64,000 nt of DNA from Streptomyces sp. NBC_01460 (GTDB lineage: Bacteria; Actinomycetota; Actinomycetes; Streptomycetales; Streptomycetaceae), in contig NZ_CP109473.1 in assembly GCF_036227405.1 (NCBI RefSeq), positions 2,294,001 through 2,358,000 on the forward strand. The letters are read 5' to 3'. The position numbers were made by a program, and so were the translations under genes. Positions 33,551-41,998 of this stretch are shown here, piece after piece. Within the stretch, counting starts at the first letter, position 1; each line of letters starts with the position of its first letter. The notes below the pieces were generated by a model. The model saw only the letters and a program-made list of their open reading frames with translations. It had not been told where the DNA came from and made no database searches.

Positions 33551-34435
33551 ATGGAGTATCGCAGCATCGCCGGCACCGCCGTCAGCGCCATCGGCCTGGG
33601 TGCCATGCCCCTGTCCATCGAGAACCGCCCGGACGAGGCGCGGGCCATCGCCACCGTCCACGCCGCCCTCGACGCCGGAGTCACGCTCATCGACACCGCC
33701 GACAGCTATCACTGGCACGCCGGCGAGGTGGGCCACAACGAGCTGTTGATCGCCCGGGCCCTGGCCCGCTACGGCGGCGACACCTCCGGTGTGCTGATCG
33801 CCACCAAGGGCGGCCGTGGCAGGCCCGGAGACGGCAGCTGGACCGTCACCGCCACCCCGGCCCACCTCAAGCGGGCAGCGGAAGCCTCCGCCAAGCGCCT
33901 GGGGGTCGAGGCCGTCGGCCTGTACCAACTTCACAAGCCGGACCCGGCCGTGCCCTGGGCGGAGTCCGTCGGCGCACTGCGTGACCTGCTCGACGCGGGC
34001 ACGATCCGCGCCGCCGGCATCTCGAACGTGACCACGGGGCAGATCCGCCAGGCGCACCGGATCCTCGGCGACGGGCTCGTCTCGGTACAGAACCGGTACT
34101 CGCCTGCCGTCCGCGACAGCGAGCCCGAACTGCGGCTGAGCACAGAGCTGGGCCTGGCGTTCCTGCCCTGGAGCCCCCTCGGCGGCATCTCCCGCAGCTC
34201 CCTCGACGGCCCCTCCGGCCCGACCTCCACCGGGACCGCCTTCCAGCGCGTCGCGGCGGGGCGCGGCGTGAGCCCGCAGCGGATCACCCTGGCCTGGCTA
34301 CTGAGCCGCTCCCCCGCGGTGATCCCGGTGCCGGGAGCCAGTCGTCCGGCATCCGTCCGGGACTCGGCGCGGGCCACACAGCTCACGCTGAGCCCGGTGG
34401 AACTGGCGCAGCTCGAGGACGAGCTGCCGGGCTGA
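33551..34435 (+). CDS. Aldo/keto reductase
   Basis: A 294-residue NADPH-dependent reductase. IDTADSYHWHAGEVGHNELL contains the catalytic Asp and Tyr; the Lys is in LIATKGG and the His in LYQLHKPD; SRSPAVIPVPGASRP forms the cofactor pocket. GAGGAG at 33534-33539 supports ATG 33551; the GTG at 33533 overlaps the previous stop but has no ribosome site. Probably in one operon with the epimerase under LysR control. Substrate unknown. Confidence 0.9.
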   Translation: MEYRSIAGTAVSAIGLGAMPLSIENRPDEARAIATVHAALDAGVTLIDTADSYHWHAGEVGHNELLIARALARYGGDTSGVLIATKGGRGRPGDGSWTVTATPAHLKRAAEASAKRLGVEAVGLYQLHKPDPAVPWAESVGALRDLLDAGTIRAAGISNVTTGQIRQAHRILGDGLVSVQNRYSPAVRDSEPELRLSTELGLAFLPWSPLGGISRSSLDGPSGPTSTGTAFQRVAAGRGVSPQRITLAWLLSRSPAVIPVPGASRPASVRDSARATQLTLSPVELAQLEDELPG

Positions 34436-34460
34436 GCCGGCGGTCCGGCCGGACACGCGA

Positions 34461-34497
34461 AGCGGGGCCGGGTCCCCCCTCCGGACCCGGCCCCGCT
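34461..34497. terminator. Bidirectional terminator between aldo/keto reductase and lacI2
   Basis: A perfect 15-bp stem (AGCGGGGCCGGGTCC / GGACCCGGCCCCGCT) with a 7-nt loop lies between two convergent genes and can serve both. Confidence 0.8.
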
Positions 34498-34516
34498 CAC
34501 ACCCTCACGCACCCGT

Positions 34517-35563
34517 TCAGATGCCGCGTACCGCCGCGGTCGAGCCCCGTACCACCAGCTCCGGCTGGAACACGTACTCCGTGCGCTGCACGGGGCTTCC
34601 CGCGATCTCCTCCAGCAGTGCCCCCACCGCCGCCGCCGCCATCGCCTGCACCGGCTGGCGCACCGTGGTCAGGGGCGGGTCGGTGAAGGCGATGAGCTGC
34701 GAGTCGTCGAAGCCGACGACGGAGACGTCGCGCGGGACGTCGAACCCTCTCCCCCGCGCCGCCCGGACCACTCCGAGCGCCATCAGGTCGCTGCCGCAGA
34801 CGATGCCGGTGCAGCCCGCGTCGAGCAGTGCGCCCGCCGCGACCTGACCGCCCTCGACGCTGAACAGCGTGGAGCACACCAGCAGTTCGGCTTCCTCGCG
34901 GTCCATGCCGAGCAGCGAGACCGCCGCGTCGACGAAGCCCTCACGCTTGCGCCGGGAGGGCACGTAGCGCTGCGGCCCGATCGCCAGGCCGATCCGCCGG
35001 TGGCCGAGCTCCGCGAGGTGGCTGACGGCCATGCGCACGGCGGCCTGGTCGTCGGGTGAGACGAACGGGGCACTGATGCGCTCGTTGTAGCCGTTGATCA
35101 GCACGAACGGTACGCCGCGTTCGGTGAGCGCGGCGTAGCGCGCCGGATCGGCCGAGGTGTCGGCGTGGAGCCCGGACAGGAACACGATGCCGCCCACGCC
35201 GCGCTCGACGAGCTGTTCGACCAGTTCGTCCTCGGTGGCGCCGCCGGGCAGCTGGGTGCAGAGCACGGGTGTGTAGCCGTGCCCCGCGAGCACCTGCTCC
35301 ACGGACTGCGCGAACGCCGGGAAGATCGGGTTGACGAGTTCGGGCGTCACCAGTCCGATCAGCCCGGCGCTGCGCTGCCGCAGCCGTACGGGACGTTCGT
35401 AGCCGAGGACGTCGAGCGCCGCGAGCACCCGCTGACGCGTGGTGCCCGCGACGCCCGGCTTCCCGTTGAGCACCCGGCTGACGGTGGCCTCGCTGACCGC
35501 GGCCTGACCGGCGATGTCGGAGAGCCGCAGCGCCGGTCCGGTCCTGGGGGCGGGGACGGTCAC
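34517..35563 (-). CDS. LacI-family repressor, MalR paralogue at the end of the mal operon
   Basis: A 348-residue LacI/GalR protein. The HTH LSDIAGQAAVSEATVSRVLNG is almost the same as in MalR of this window, and likeness continues through the ligand domain (GLHADTSAD, FVLINGY, IAFTDPPLTTVRQPV). GTG 35563 overlaps the aglA stop (GTGA), so the gene is coupled to aglA and is read last in the malE operon. This leaves two close MalR-type proteins around one maltose locus. It may respond to a different oligosaccharide or bind as a heterodimer. A terminator follows. Confidence 0.88.
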   Translation of the reverse strand: MTVPAPRTGPALRLSDIAGQAAVSEATVSRVLNGKPGVAGTTRQRVLAALDVLGYERPVRLRQRSAGLIGLVTPELVNPIFPAFAQSVEQVLAGHGYTPVLCTQLPGGATEDELVEQLVERGVGGIVFLSGLHADTSADPARYAALTERGVPFVLINGYNERISAPFVSPDDQAAVRMAVSHLAELGHRRIGLAIGPQRYVPSRRKREGFVDAAVSLLGMDREEAELLVCSTLFSVEGGQVAAGALLDAGCTGIVCGSDLMALGVVRAARGRGFDVPRDVSVVGFDDSQLIAFTDPPLTTVRQPVQAMAAAAVGALLEEIAGSPVQRTEYVFQPELVVRGSTAAVRGI

Positions 35564-37236
35564 ACCGTCCACCACACCGTGGTGTCGGCGGGCAGCTCGA
35601 CGGTGTCGCCCTCGACGGTCACCGGGGCGCTGGCCAGCAGCAGGGTGCCGGGGACGGCGACGCGCACGGGCGCGCCCGTGGTGTTGACGGTGCAGACGAA
35701 GCCGTGGCGGCCGAGGGCGAGCACGCCCTCGGGGGCGTCCAGCCACTCGACGTCCGTGCCGGCGCCGAGCCCCGGGTGCTCGCGGCGGGCCGCGATGGCG
35801 GCGCGGTACAGCTCCAGCGTGGAGCCCTCGGTGCCGGTCTGCGCCTCGACGGACAGCGCGCCCCAGCTGTCGGGCTGCGGCAGCCAGCTGCCGCCGGTGC
35901 CGAAGCCGTACGAGCTGCCCTCGCGGGTCCACGGGATCGGCACGCGGCAGCCGTCGCGGAAGCCGTCCTGGCCCTCGGCGCGGAAGAACGACGGGTCCTG
36001 GCGGACCTCGTCGGGCAGGTCGGTGACGTCGGGCAGGCCGAGCTCCTCGCCCTGGTAGACGTAGGCGGAGCCGGGCAGGGCCAGCATCAGCAGGGTGGCC
36101 GCGCGGGCCCTGCGCAGACCGAGCTCGCCGTCGCCGGGGGTGCGGATCTGGGTGCCCAGGCCCGGCGGGTTGGCGAAGCGGGTGGTGTGCCGGGTGACGT
36201 CGTGGTTGGAGAGCACCCAGGTGGTGGGGGCGCCCACCGGACGCATCGCGTCGAGCGAGGAGTCGATGACGGCGCGGAGCTCGGCGGCGTCCCAGGCGGT
36301 CGACAGGTACTGGAAGTTGAAGGCCTGGTGCATCTCGTCGGGGCGCACGTAGTTGGCGGTGCGCTCGACGGTGGGGGTCCACGCCTCGGCGACGGCGATG
36401 CGCTCGCCGGGGTACTCGTCGAGGATGGTGCGCCAGCTGCGGTAGATCGCGTGCACACCGTCCTGGTCGAAGAACGGCATGACATCGTTGCCCAGCAGCT
36501 TCAGCTGGTCGTGCGACCCGAGGTCCGGCAGACCCTCCGCCTTGACGAGCCCGTGGGCGACGTCGACACGGAAGCCGTCGACGCCCATGTCGAGCCAGAA
36601 GCGCAGGATGGAACGGAACTCGTCGGCGACGGCCGGGTGCTCCCAGTTGAAGTCGGGCTGCTCGGGCGCGAAGAGGTGCAGGTACCACTCCCCGGGGGTG
36701 CCGTCCGGGTCGGTGGTCCGGGTCCAGGCGGGGCCGCCGAAGATGGACTCCCAGTCGTTGGGAGGGAGTTCGCCGTCGGTGCCCTTGCCGGGCCGGAAGT
36801 GGTAGCGCTCGCGCAGGGCCGATCCGGGGCCCTCGGCGAGGGCGCGCTTGAACCACTCGTGCTGGTCGGACGAGTGGTTGGGCACCAGGTCGACGATGAT
36901 GCGCAGCCCCAAACCGTGGGCCTCGCGGATCAGCGCGTCGGCGTCGAGGAGCGTGCCGAACATCGGGTCGATCGCCCGGTAGTCGGCGACGTCGTAGCCG
37001 GCATCGGCCTGCGGGGAGGCGTAGAAGGGGCTGAGCCAGACGGCGTCGACGCCGAGGTCCCGGAGGTACGGGAGCCGGGCGGTGACGCCCGCGAGGTCGC
37101 CCATGCCGTCGCCGTTGCCGTCGGCGAAGCTCCGCGGATAGACCTGGTAGATCACCGCGTCCTGCCACCAGCCGGTGCGGTGGCCCGGGGCGCCGTCGGA
37201 CGTGCCGGTGGAGGGGGCAGCGAGGTGCTGGGTCAT
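35560..37236 (-). CDS. aglA: Intracellular alpha-glucosidase (GH13)
   Basis: A 558-residue oligo-alpha-glucosidase. GH13 motifs are VIYQVYPRSFADGNGDG, IVDLVPNHSS, GFRVDVAHGL with the nucleophile Asp, IAVAEAW with the acid Glu, and VLSNHDVTRH. The QVYPRSF start and VDVAHG are typical of GH13 enzymes that hydrolyse maltose and short maltodextrins in the cytoplasm; no signal peptide is present. It follows malG by 97 nt, with a hairpin between, and overlaps the lacI2 start. It should turn imported maltodextrin into glucose. Confidence 0.92.
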   Translation of the reverse strand: MTQHLAAPSTGTSDGAPGHRTGWWQDAVIYQVYPRSFADGNGDGMGDLAGVTARLPYLRDLGVDAVWLSPFYASPQADAGYDVADYRAIDPMFGTLLDADALIREAHGLGLRIIVDLVPNHSSDQHEWFKRALAEGPGSALRERYHFRPGKGTDGELPPNDWESIFGGPAWTRTTDPDGTPGEWYLHLFAPEQPDFNWEHPAVADEFRSILRFWLDMGVDGFRVDVAHGLVKAEGLPDLGSHDQLKLLGNDVMPFFDQDGVHAIYRSWRTILDEYPGERIAVAEAWTPTVERTANYVRPDEMHQAFNFQYLSTAWDAAELRAVIDSSLDAMRPVGAPTTWVLSNHDVTRHTTRFANPPGLGTQIRTPGDGELGLRRARAATLLMLALPGSAYVYQGEELGLPDVTDLPDEVRQDPSFFRAEGQDGFRDGCRVPIPWTREGSSYGFGTGGSWLPQPDSWGALSVEAQTGTEGSTLELYRAAIAARREHPGLGAGTDVEWLDAPEGVLALGRHGFVCTVNTTGAPVRVAVPGTLLLASAPVTVEGDTVELPADTTVWWTV

Positions 37237-37262
37237 GTCGTCCCTGGGGTGTCTGGGAGGGA

Positions 37263-37297
37263 GCGGCGCCGGGACCGGGTCGGGGTTCCGGCGCCGC
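37263..37297 (-). other. Hairpin between malG and aglA
   Basis: A 10-bp perfect stem (GCGGCGCCGG / CCGGCGCCGC), extendable by two weaker pairs, lies within the 97-nt gap. It may partly terminate or stabilise the message, so that aglA and lacI2 are made at a lower level than malEFG. Confidence 0.55.
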
Positions 37298-37333
37298 CGT
37301 GATGGTGCGTGCGGGCGTACGGGGTGAGGGGTG

Positions 37334-38212
37334 TCAGCCCTTGACGGCTCCGGCGGACATGCCGGTGACCAGGTGCTTCTGCGCGAAGAGGAAGACCAGT
37401 GCGGCCGGGATGGCGATGAGCACGGACGCCGCGGTCATCGGGCCCCACTGGGCTCCGTACTGGTTGACGAACTTCTGCAGTCCGCCGGCGAGCGTGAGGT
37501 TCTCGTCACCGACCATGAAGGCGGAGGCGTACGCCACTTCACCCCAGGCGGTGATGAAGGAGTAGAAGGCGGTGACGGCCAGGCCGGGCTTGGCCAGCGG
37601 CAGGATGAGCCGCCAGAACGTGCCGAACGGCGTCAGCCCGTCGACCTGCCCCGACTCGTCGATCTCGTGGGGGATCGTGTCGAAGAAGCCCTTCATCATC
37701 CAGGCGCAGAACGGCACCGAGATGGTGAGGTAGGTGATGACGAGGCCGGCCGGCTGGTTGAGCAGCCCGATGCTCGCCATGATGTTGTAGATCGGCACGA
37801 TGAGGACGGCGACCGGGAACATCTGGGTGATCAGCAGCGTCCACATCAGCCCGCGCTTGCCGGGGAAGCGGAAGCGGCTGACGGCGTAGCCCGTGGTGGC
37901 GGAGACGAAGACACCGATGACGGTGGAGAGTCCGGCGACGATCACGGAGTTGCCGAACCAGCTCAGGAACTCGGTGTCCTTGATGAGGTTCGTGTAGTTC
38001 TCGAACGTCGTCTCTTTGAAGAAGTCCGTCGTCGTCGCGAACTTGGCGGGCTTCAGCGAGGTCAGCAGGACCCACAGCACCGGGAAGACCGCGATCACCG
38101 ACGCGATGATCAGGGTGAGGTGCAGGGCCGTGGAGGCGAGCGGCGAGCGGTCGCCGCGCCGGCGGACCTTGGCGGCGCCGTGCCGGGCGGAGGGTGCGGT
38201 GGCGGTGGTCAC
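37334..38212 (-). CDS. malG: Maltose/maltodextrin ABC transporter permease MalG
   Basis: A 292-residue permease with six membrane segments. The EAA loop, which touches the transport ATPase, is IPHEIDESGQVDGLTPFGTF. Start GTG 38212 overlaps the malF stop (GTGA), showing translational coupling. The transporter's ATPase is not encoded here; in Streptomyces MsiK serves several sugar importers. Confidence 0.93.
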   Translation of the reverse strand: MTTATAPSARHGAAKVRRRGDRSPLASTALHLTLIIASVIAVFPVLWVLLTSLKPAKFATTTDFFKETTFENYTNLIKDTEFLSWFGNSVIVAGLSTVIGVFVSATTGYAVSRFRFPGKRGLMWTLLITQMFPVAVLIVPIYNIMASIGLLNQPAGLVITYLTISVPFCAWMMKGFFDTIPHEIDESGQVDGLTPFGTFWRLILPLAKPGLAVTAFYSFITAWGEVAYASAFMVGDENLTLAGGLQKFVNQYGAQWGPMTAASVLIAIPAALVFLFAQKHLVTGMSAGAVKG

Positions 38213-39225
38213 CAGTTGTCTCCCTGCGTGCGGAGCACTCGCCGGTACACCATGGCGAAGAGCATCAGGAGGACGAGGATCAGCACGCCCCAGGTGGAGG
38301 ACTGCGCGAAGTCGCGCGGGCTGATCTCGAAGGAGAATTTGTACGCCTGGGTGACCAGGATCTGGGTGGCCTCGCCGGGTCCGCCGCGGGTCAGCAGGAA
38401 GATCACCGGGAACATGTTGAAGGTCCAGATGGTGGAGAGCAGGATCACCGTGGTGGACACCGGGCGCAGTCCGGGGAGCGTGATGTGGCGGAAGCGCTGC
38501 CAGGCGGTGGCGCCGTCCATCTCCGCGGCCTCGTACTGCTCCGAGGGGATCGACTGCAGCCCGCCGAGGAGGGCGACCATCATGAACGGGATGCCGAGCC
38601 AGACGTTGACGGCGATGACGGAGAACTTGGCCCAGGTGGGGTCGTTCAGCCAGGGTATGCCGTCGATCCCGGCGCCGCCGAGGAGCTTGTTGAGCAGCCC
38701 GCGGTCCTCGTTGTAGAGGAAGCGCCAGGCGAACACCGAGACGAAGCCGGGGATGGCCCAGGGCAGGATCAGGGCCATGCGGTAGGCGGAGCGTCCGGCG
38801 ATGCGGCGGTTCAGGATGTTGGCGAGCGCCATGCCCAGGCAGAAGGTGATGCCCACGCAGGAGACCGTCCACACCAGCGTCCAGCCGAGCGTGCCGAGGA
38901 ACTGGGTACCCGTCAGTGCGTCGACGTAGTTGTCGACGCCCACGAACTCGTAGGTGGCGGGCAGTTCGTTGACGCCGATGGACCGGGCGACGTTGCGCTC
39001 GTTGGCGTCGGTCAGCGACAGGTAGATGCCGCGGACCAGCGGATACCCGATGATCACGCCGATCACGATCACGACCGGGGCGACCATGGTCCAGGCGTAC
39101 CAGTGGACCGACATGGCCCGCCGGAGCTTGCTCGGTGGTGCGGATTTACCAGTACCGCGGCTCCGGCCGCGGGCGACGTCGTCGCCCGCGGCCTTCGCCA
39201 CCGACTGGCTGGTGTGGACAGCCAT
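38209..39225 (-). CDS. malF: Maltose/maltodextrin ABC transporter permease MalF
   Basis: A 338-residue permease with about six membrane segments after a basic N-terminus; the EAA loop is EQYEAAEMDGATAWQRF. It begins 21 nt after malE and overlaps malG by 4 nt. Together MalF and MalG form the membrane channel for the MalE-delivered sugar. Confidence 0.93.
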   Translation of the reverse strand: MAVHTSQSVAKAAGDDVARGRSRGTGKSAPPSKLRRAMSVHWYAWTMVAPVVIVIGVIIGYPLVRGIYLSLTDANERNVARSIGVNELPATYEFVGVDNYVDALTGTQFLGTLGWTLVWTVSCVGITFCLGMALANILNRRIAGRSAYRMALILPWAIPGFVSVFAWRFLYNEDRGLLNKLLGGAGIDGIPWLNDPTWAKFSVIAVNVWLGIPFMMVALLGGLQSIPSEQYEAAEMDGATAWQRFRHITLPGLRPVSTTVILLSTIWTFNMFPVIFLLTRGGPGEATQILVTQAYKFSFEISPRDFAQSSTWGVLILVLLMLFAMVYRRVLRTQGDNW

Positions 39226-39246
39226 CAGCCGGCCTGCCTTCCTGAG

Positions 39247-40518
39247 TTACTTCCAGCCCTTGAGGAGCTTGCGGTAGGAGTCGCCGGTCGTCGAGGCGGC
39301 CTTCTCCGGCGTGGTCTGACCGGTGAGGACCTTGGTGTACTCCGTGACGAGCGGCGCGAAGAGGCTGCCGGTCTCGGGGATCCAGGGGCGCTCGACGGCG
39401 GTCTCGACGACGGGCTTGAAGAACTGCACGATCTCGCTGTCCGCGGCCTCCTGCTTGGCGTAGGCGGAGGTGCGGGTCGGCAGGAGGTTCAGCTCACCGG
39501 CGGTCTGCGCCTGGGTCTCCACCGAGGTCATGTACTCGACGAAGGCGTACGAGGCGTCCAGGTTCTTGGAGCCCGCGTAGACGGCGAGGTTGTGGCCGCC
39601 CTGCGGGGCGCCCTGGCCGGCCGTGCCGGCCGGCACCGGGGAGATGCCGAGGTTCGCCTTGTCGGCGAACTCCTTGCCGGTGAGGGTGTCGGCCACGGCC
39701 CACGGGCCGTTGATCATCATCGCGACCTTGCCGTCCTTGAACGACGACTGCATGTTCTCCCAGCCGTCGGTGGCGTCGGTCTTGGCAGCACCGGAGTCGA
39801 CGAGGTCCTTGACGGTCTTGAAGGCCTTGACGCCCTCGGGGTTGTTCACCGTGACGGTCTTGGACTTGGCGTCGACCAGGTCGCCGCCCTCGCCGTAGAG
39901 GAAGGAGAGGAACCAGTACGCGTCGTCGCCGCGGAGGTAGAGGCCGGTCTTGCCGGTCTTCTCCTTGATCGTCTTGGAGACGGTCTTCAGGTCGGCGATG
40001 TTCTTGGGGACCTCGACACCGGCGTCCGCGAAGATCTTCTTGTTGTAGAAGATGCCCATGGAGTCGATGACCTGCGGGACCGCGTAGGTCTTGTCCTTGT
40101 ACTTCGTGGACGCGGCGGCCTGGTCGAGGAAGTCGTCCTGGTCCTTCAGCGCCGTGGTGCCGTCCAGCGGGGCGAGGTAGCCGAGGTCGGCGAACTCGGG
40201 GGTCCAGGCGACCTCGGAGCGGATGACGTCCGGGGCGCCGGCGCCGGCCTGAGCGGCGTTCTTGAACTTGTTCTGCGCCTCACCGAAGGGGACGTTGACG
40301 TACTTGACGTCGACCTTCGGGTGCTTCTTCTCGAAACCCTCGGCGATCTTCTTGAAGACCTTGTCCTCGCTGCCGACGGTCGAGGTGTCCCACCACGTCA
40401 CCGTGCCGGAGAGCTCGCCCGAGCTCTTGCTGCCGCCGGACTCGTCGTCGCTGCCGCAGGCGGTCGCCGCGAGCGCCAGGGCCGCGACCAGGGCGGTGGC
40501 CGTTATGCCACGTCGCAT
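39247..40518 (-). CDS. malE: Maltose/maltodextrin-binding lipoprotein MalE
   Basis: A 423-residue solute-binding protein. The lipobox LAATAC places the lipidated Cys at residue 21, after which an acidic Ser-rich linker begins. The mature protein is a class I sugar-binding fold with LSGTVTWWDTS at the N-terminus and MINGPWAV near residue 265. It is the first gene of malE-malF-malG-aglA-lacI2 and is divergent from malR, with operator-like elements between. Confidence 0.93.
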   Translation of the reverse strand: MRRGITATALVAALALAATACGSDDESGGSKSSGELSGTVTWWDTSTVGSEDKVFKKIAEGFEKKHPKVDVKYVNVPFGEAQNKFKNAAQAGAGAPDVIRSEVAWTPEFADLGYLAPLDGTTALKDQDDFLDQAAASTKYKDKTYAVPQVIDSMGIFYNKKIFADAGVEVPKNIADLKTVSKTIKEKTGKTGLYLRGDDAYWFLSFLYGEGGDLVDAKSKTVTVNNPEGVKAFKTVKDLVDSGAAKTDATDGWENMQSSFKDGKVAMMINGPWAVADTLTGKEFADKANLGISPVPAGTAGQGAPQGGHNLAVYAGSKNLDASYAFVEYMTSVETQAQTAGELNLLPTRTSAYAKQEAADSEIVQFFKPVVETAVERPWIPETGSLFAPLVTEYTKVLTGQTTPEKAASTTGDSYRKLLKGWK

Positions 40519-40878
40519 CTGAACTCCTTCAACTGCCGTACCGCTCCGTCGCGGCGCCGGGTCGACGTGAACGTAACAAGGATGAAAGACGACCGAAAGA
40601 CTTTGCGGAAGATTTCTGCAAGCACCGCTGATCGTTACATTGGCGTGTCCTCAAGGTTGCCGTCAAGCCTCTTGACGGAAGCCCTTTCACCCTGCCCGTG
40701 CCTGGCCAGGGCCCCTGTGGTGGCGGTACGACGATCCGACTGCAAGGACACGGCCGATCCCGCAAGGCCTTGCAAGATGTTGCTGCCCGAGGGCGCGCGG
40801 ACGGGCGCCGCCGGGGCGGACTGCCCGAATCCCGCGCATGGTGGGCAATCCGACACGCGCCCGGTACAGTCCATTGCC
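40519..40878. promoter_or_regulatory. malE-malR divergent control region
   Basis: The 360-nt gap carries several CTTGCA-type elements. GCAAGG-CCTTGC (40762-40773) is a perfect 12-bp palindrome overlapping CTTGCAAG (40769-40776), and CTGCAAGG occurs at 40740-40747. Nearer malE, CTTTGCGG (40601-40608) and TTTCTGCAAG (40613-40622) form a second cluster. The left cluster suits repression of malE, the right one autoregulation of malR. This agrees with known MalR control in S. coelicolor; exact binding positions are inferred. Confidence 0.65.
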
Positions 40879-41922
40879 ATGACCGCACGGCTTGCCGATA
40901 TCGCAACTCAGGCGGGGGTCAGCGAAGCGACGGTCAGCCGCGTACTGAACGGCAAGCCCGGTGTTGCAGCGGCCACCCGTGAATCCGTCCTCGCGGCGCT
41001 CGACGTCCTCGGCTACGAACGCCCCGTACGGCTGCGCAGGCGCAGCGCGGGCCTCGTCGGCCTGATCACACCCGAGCTGGAGAACCCGATCTTCCCGGCG
41101 CTGGCCCAGGTCATCGGCCAGGCGCTCACCAGGCAGGGCTACACGCCGGTGCTGGCGACGCAGACGCCGGGCGGCTCCACCGAGGACGAGCTCACGGAGA
41201 TGCTCGTCGACCGCGGGGTCTCGGGCATCATCTTCGTCTCCGGCCTGCACGCCGACACCTCGGCCGACATGCAGCGCTACGAGCAACTGCGGGCCCAGGG
41301 CGTCCCCTTCGTCCTGGTCAACGGCTTCTCCCCCAAGGTGCAGGCGCCGTTCATCTCCCCCGACGACCGGGCCGCGATGCGGCTCGCGGTGACGCACCTG
41401 GTGGCCCTGGGCCACCAGCGCATCGGCCTGGCGGTCGGGCCGAAACGCTTCGTCCCGGTGCTCCGCAAGATCGAGGGCTTCCACGCCACGATGCAGGAGC
41501 AGCTGGACCTCACCGCCGACGCCGTGGAGGAGCTGATCCAGCACTCCCTGTACACGCTGGAGGGTGGGCAGGCCGCCGCCTCGGCGCTGATGGAACGCGG
41601 CTGCACCGCCGTGGTGTGCGCGAGCGACATGATGGCGCTCGGCGCGATCCGGGCGGCCCGCCGGCTGTCGATGGACGTACCGCGCGACCTCTCGGTGGTC
41701 GGGTACGACGACTCGCCCCTCATAGCGTTCACCGATCCCCCGCTGACCACCATCCGGCAGCCGGTGACGGCGATGGGCCAGGCCGCCGTGCGCACGCTGC
41801 TGGAGGAGATCGGCGGCACGCCGGCCCCGCACAGCGAGTTCGTGTTCATGCCCGAACTGGTCGTACGCGGTTCAACGGCTTCGGGCCCGGGCCCCTCCTC
41901 ACCGGCCCGCCCCCGCCGGTAA
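40879..41922 (+). CDS. malR: Maltose operon repressor MalR (LacI family)
   Basis: A 347-residue LacI/GalR repressor. The N-terminal HTH is LADIATQAGVSEATVSRVLNGKP-like, with the hinge ALDVLGYERPVRLRRRS; residues ~60-335 are the sugar-binding domain (GLHADTSADM, YDDSPLIAFTDPPLTTIRQP). It is divergent from malE, the position of malR in Streptomyces. MalR represses maltose and amylase genes until maltopentaose-like inducers bind. Its close copy lies at 34517-35563. Confidence 0.93.
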   Translation: MTARLADIATQAGVSEATVSRVLNGKPGVAAATRESVLAALDVLGYERPVRLRRRSAGLVGLITPELENPIFPALAQVIGQALTRQGYTPVLATQTPGGSTEDELTEMLVDRGVSGIIFVSGLHADTSADMQRYEQLRAQGVPFVLVNGFSPKVQAPFISPDDRAAMRLAVTHLVALGHQRIGLAVGPKRFVPVLRKIEGFHATMQEQLDLTADAVEELIQHSLYTLEGGQAAASALMERGCTAVVCASDMMALGAIRAARRLSMDVPRDLSVVGYDDSPLIAFTDPPLTTIRQPVTAMGQAAVRTLLEEIGGTPAPHSEFVFMPELVVRGSTASGPGPSSPARPRR

Positions 41923-41998
41923 CGCGCAGAATGTGCGACCGGAACCCGACCGGAGGATCATCGGGCGGAGGGGGACGTATCTGGCAGACTCTGCGCCT

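Noticed and set aside
38194..40878. Long plus-strand frame running through malG-malE into malR
   Set aside because: Only its 3' part (from 40879) is real, as MalR; the earlier part is antisense to the transporter genes.
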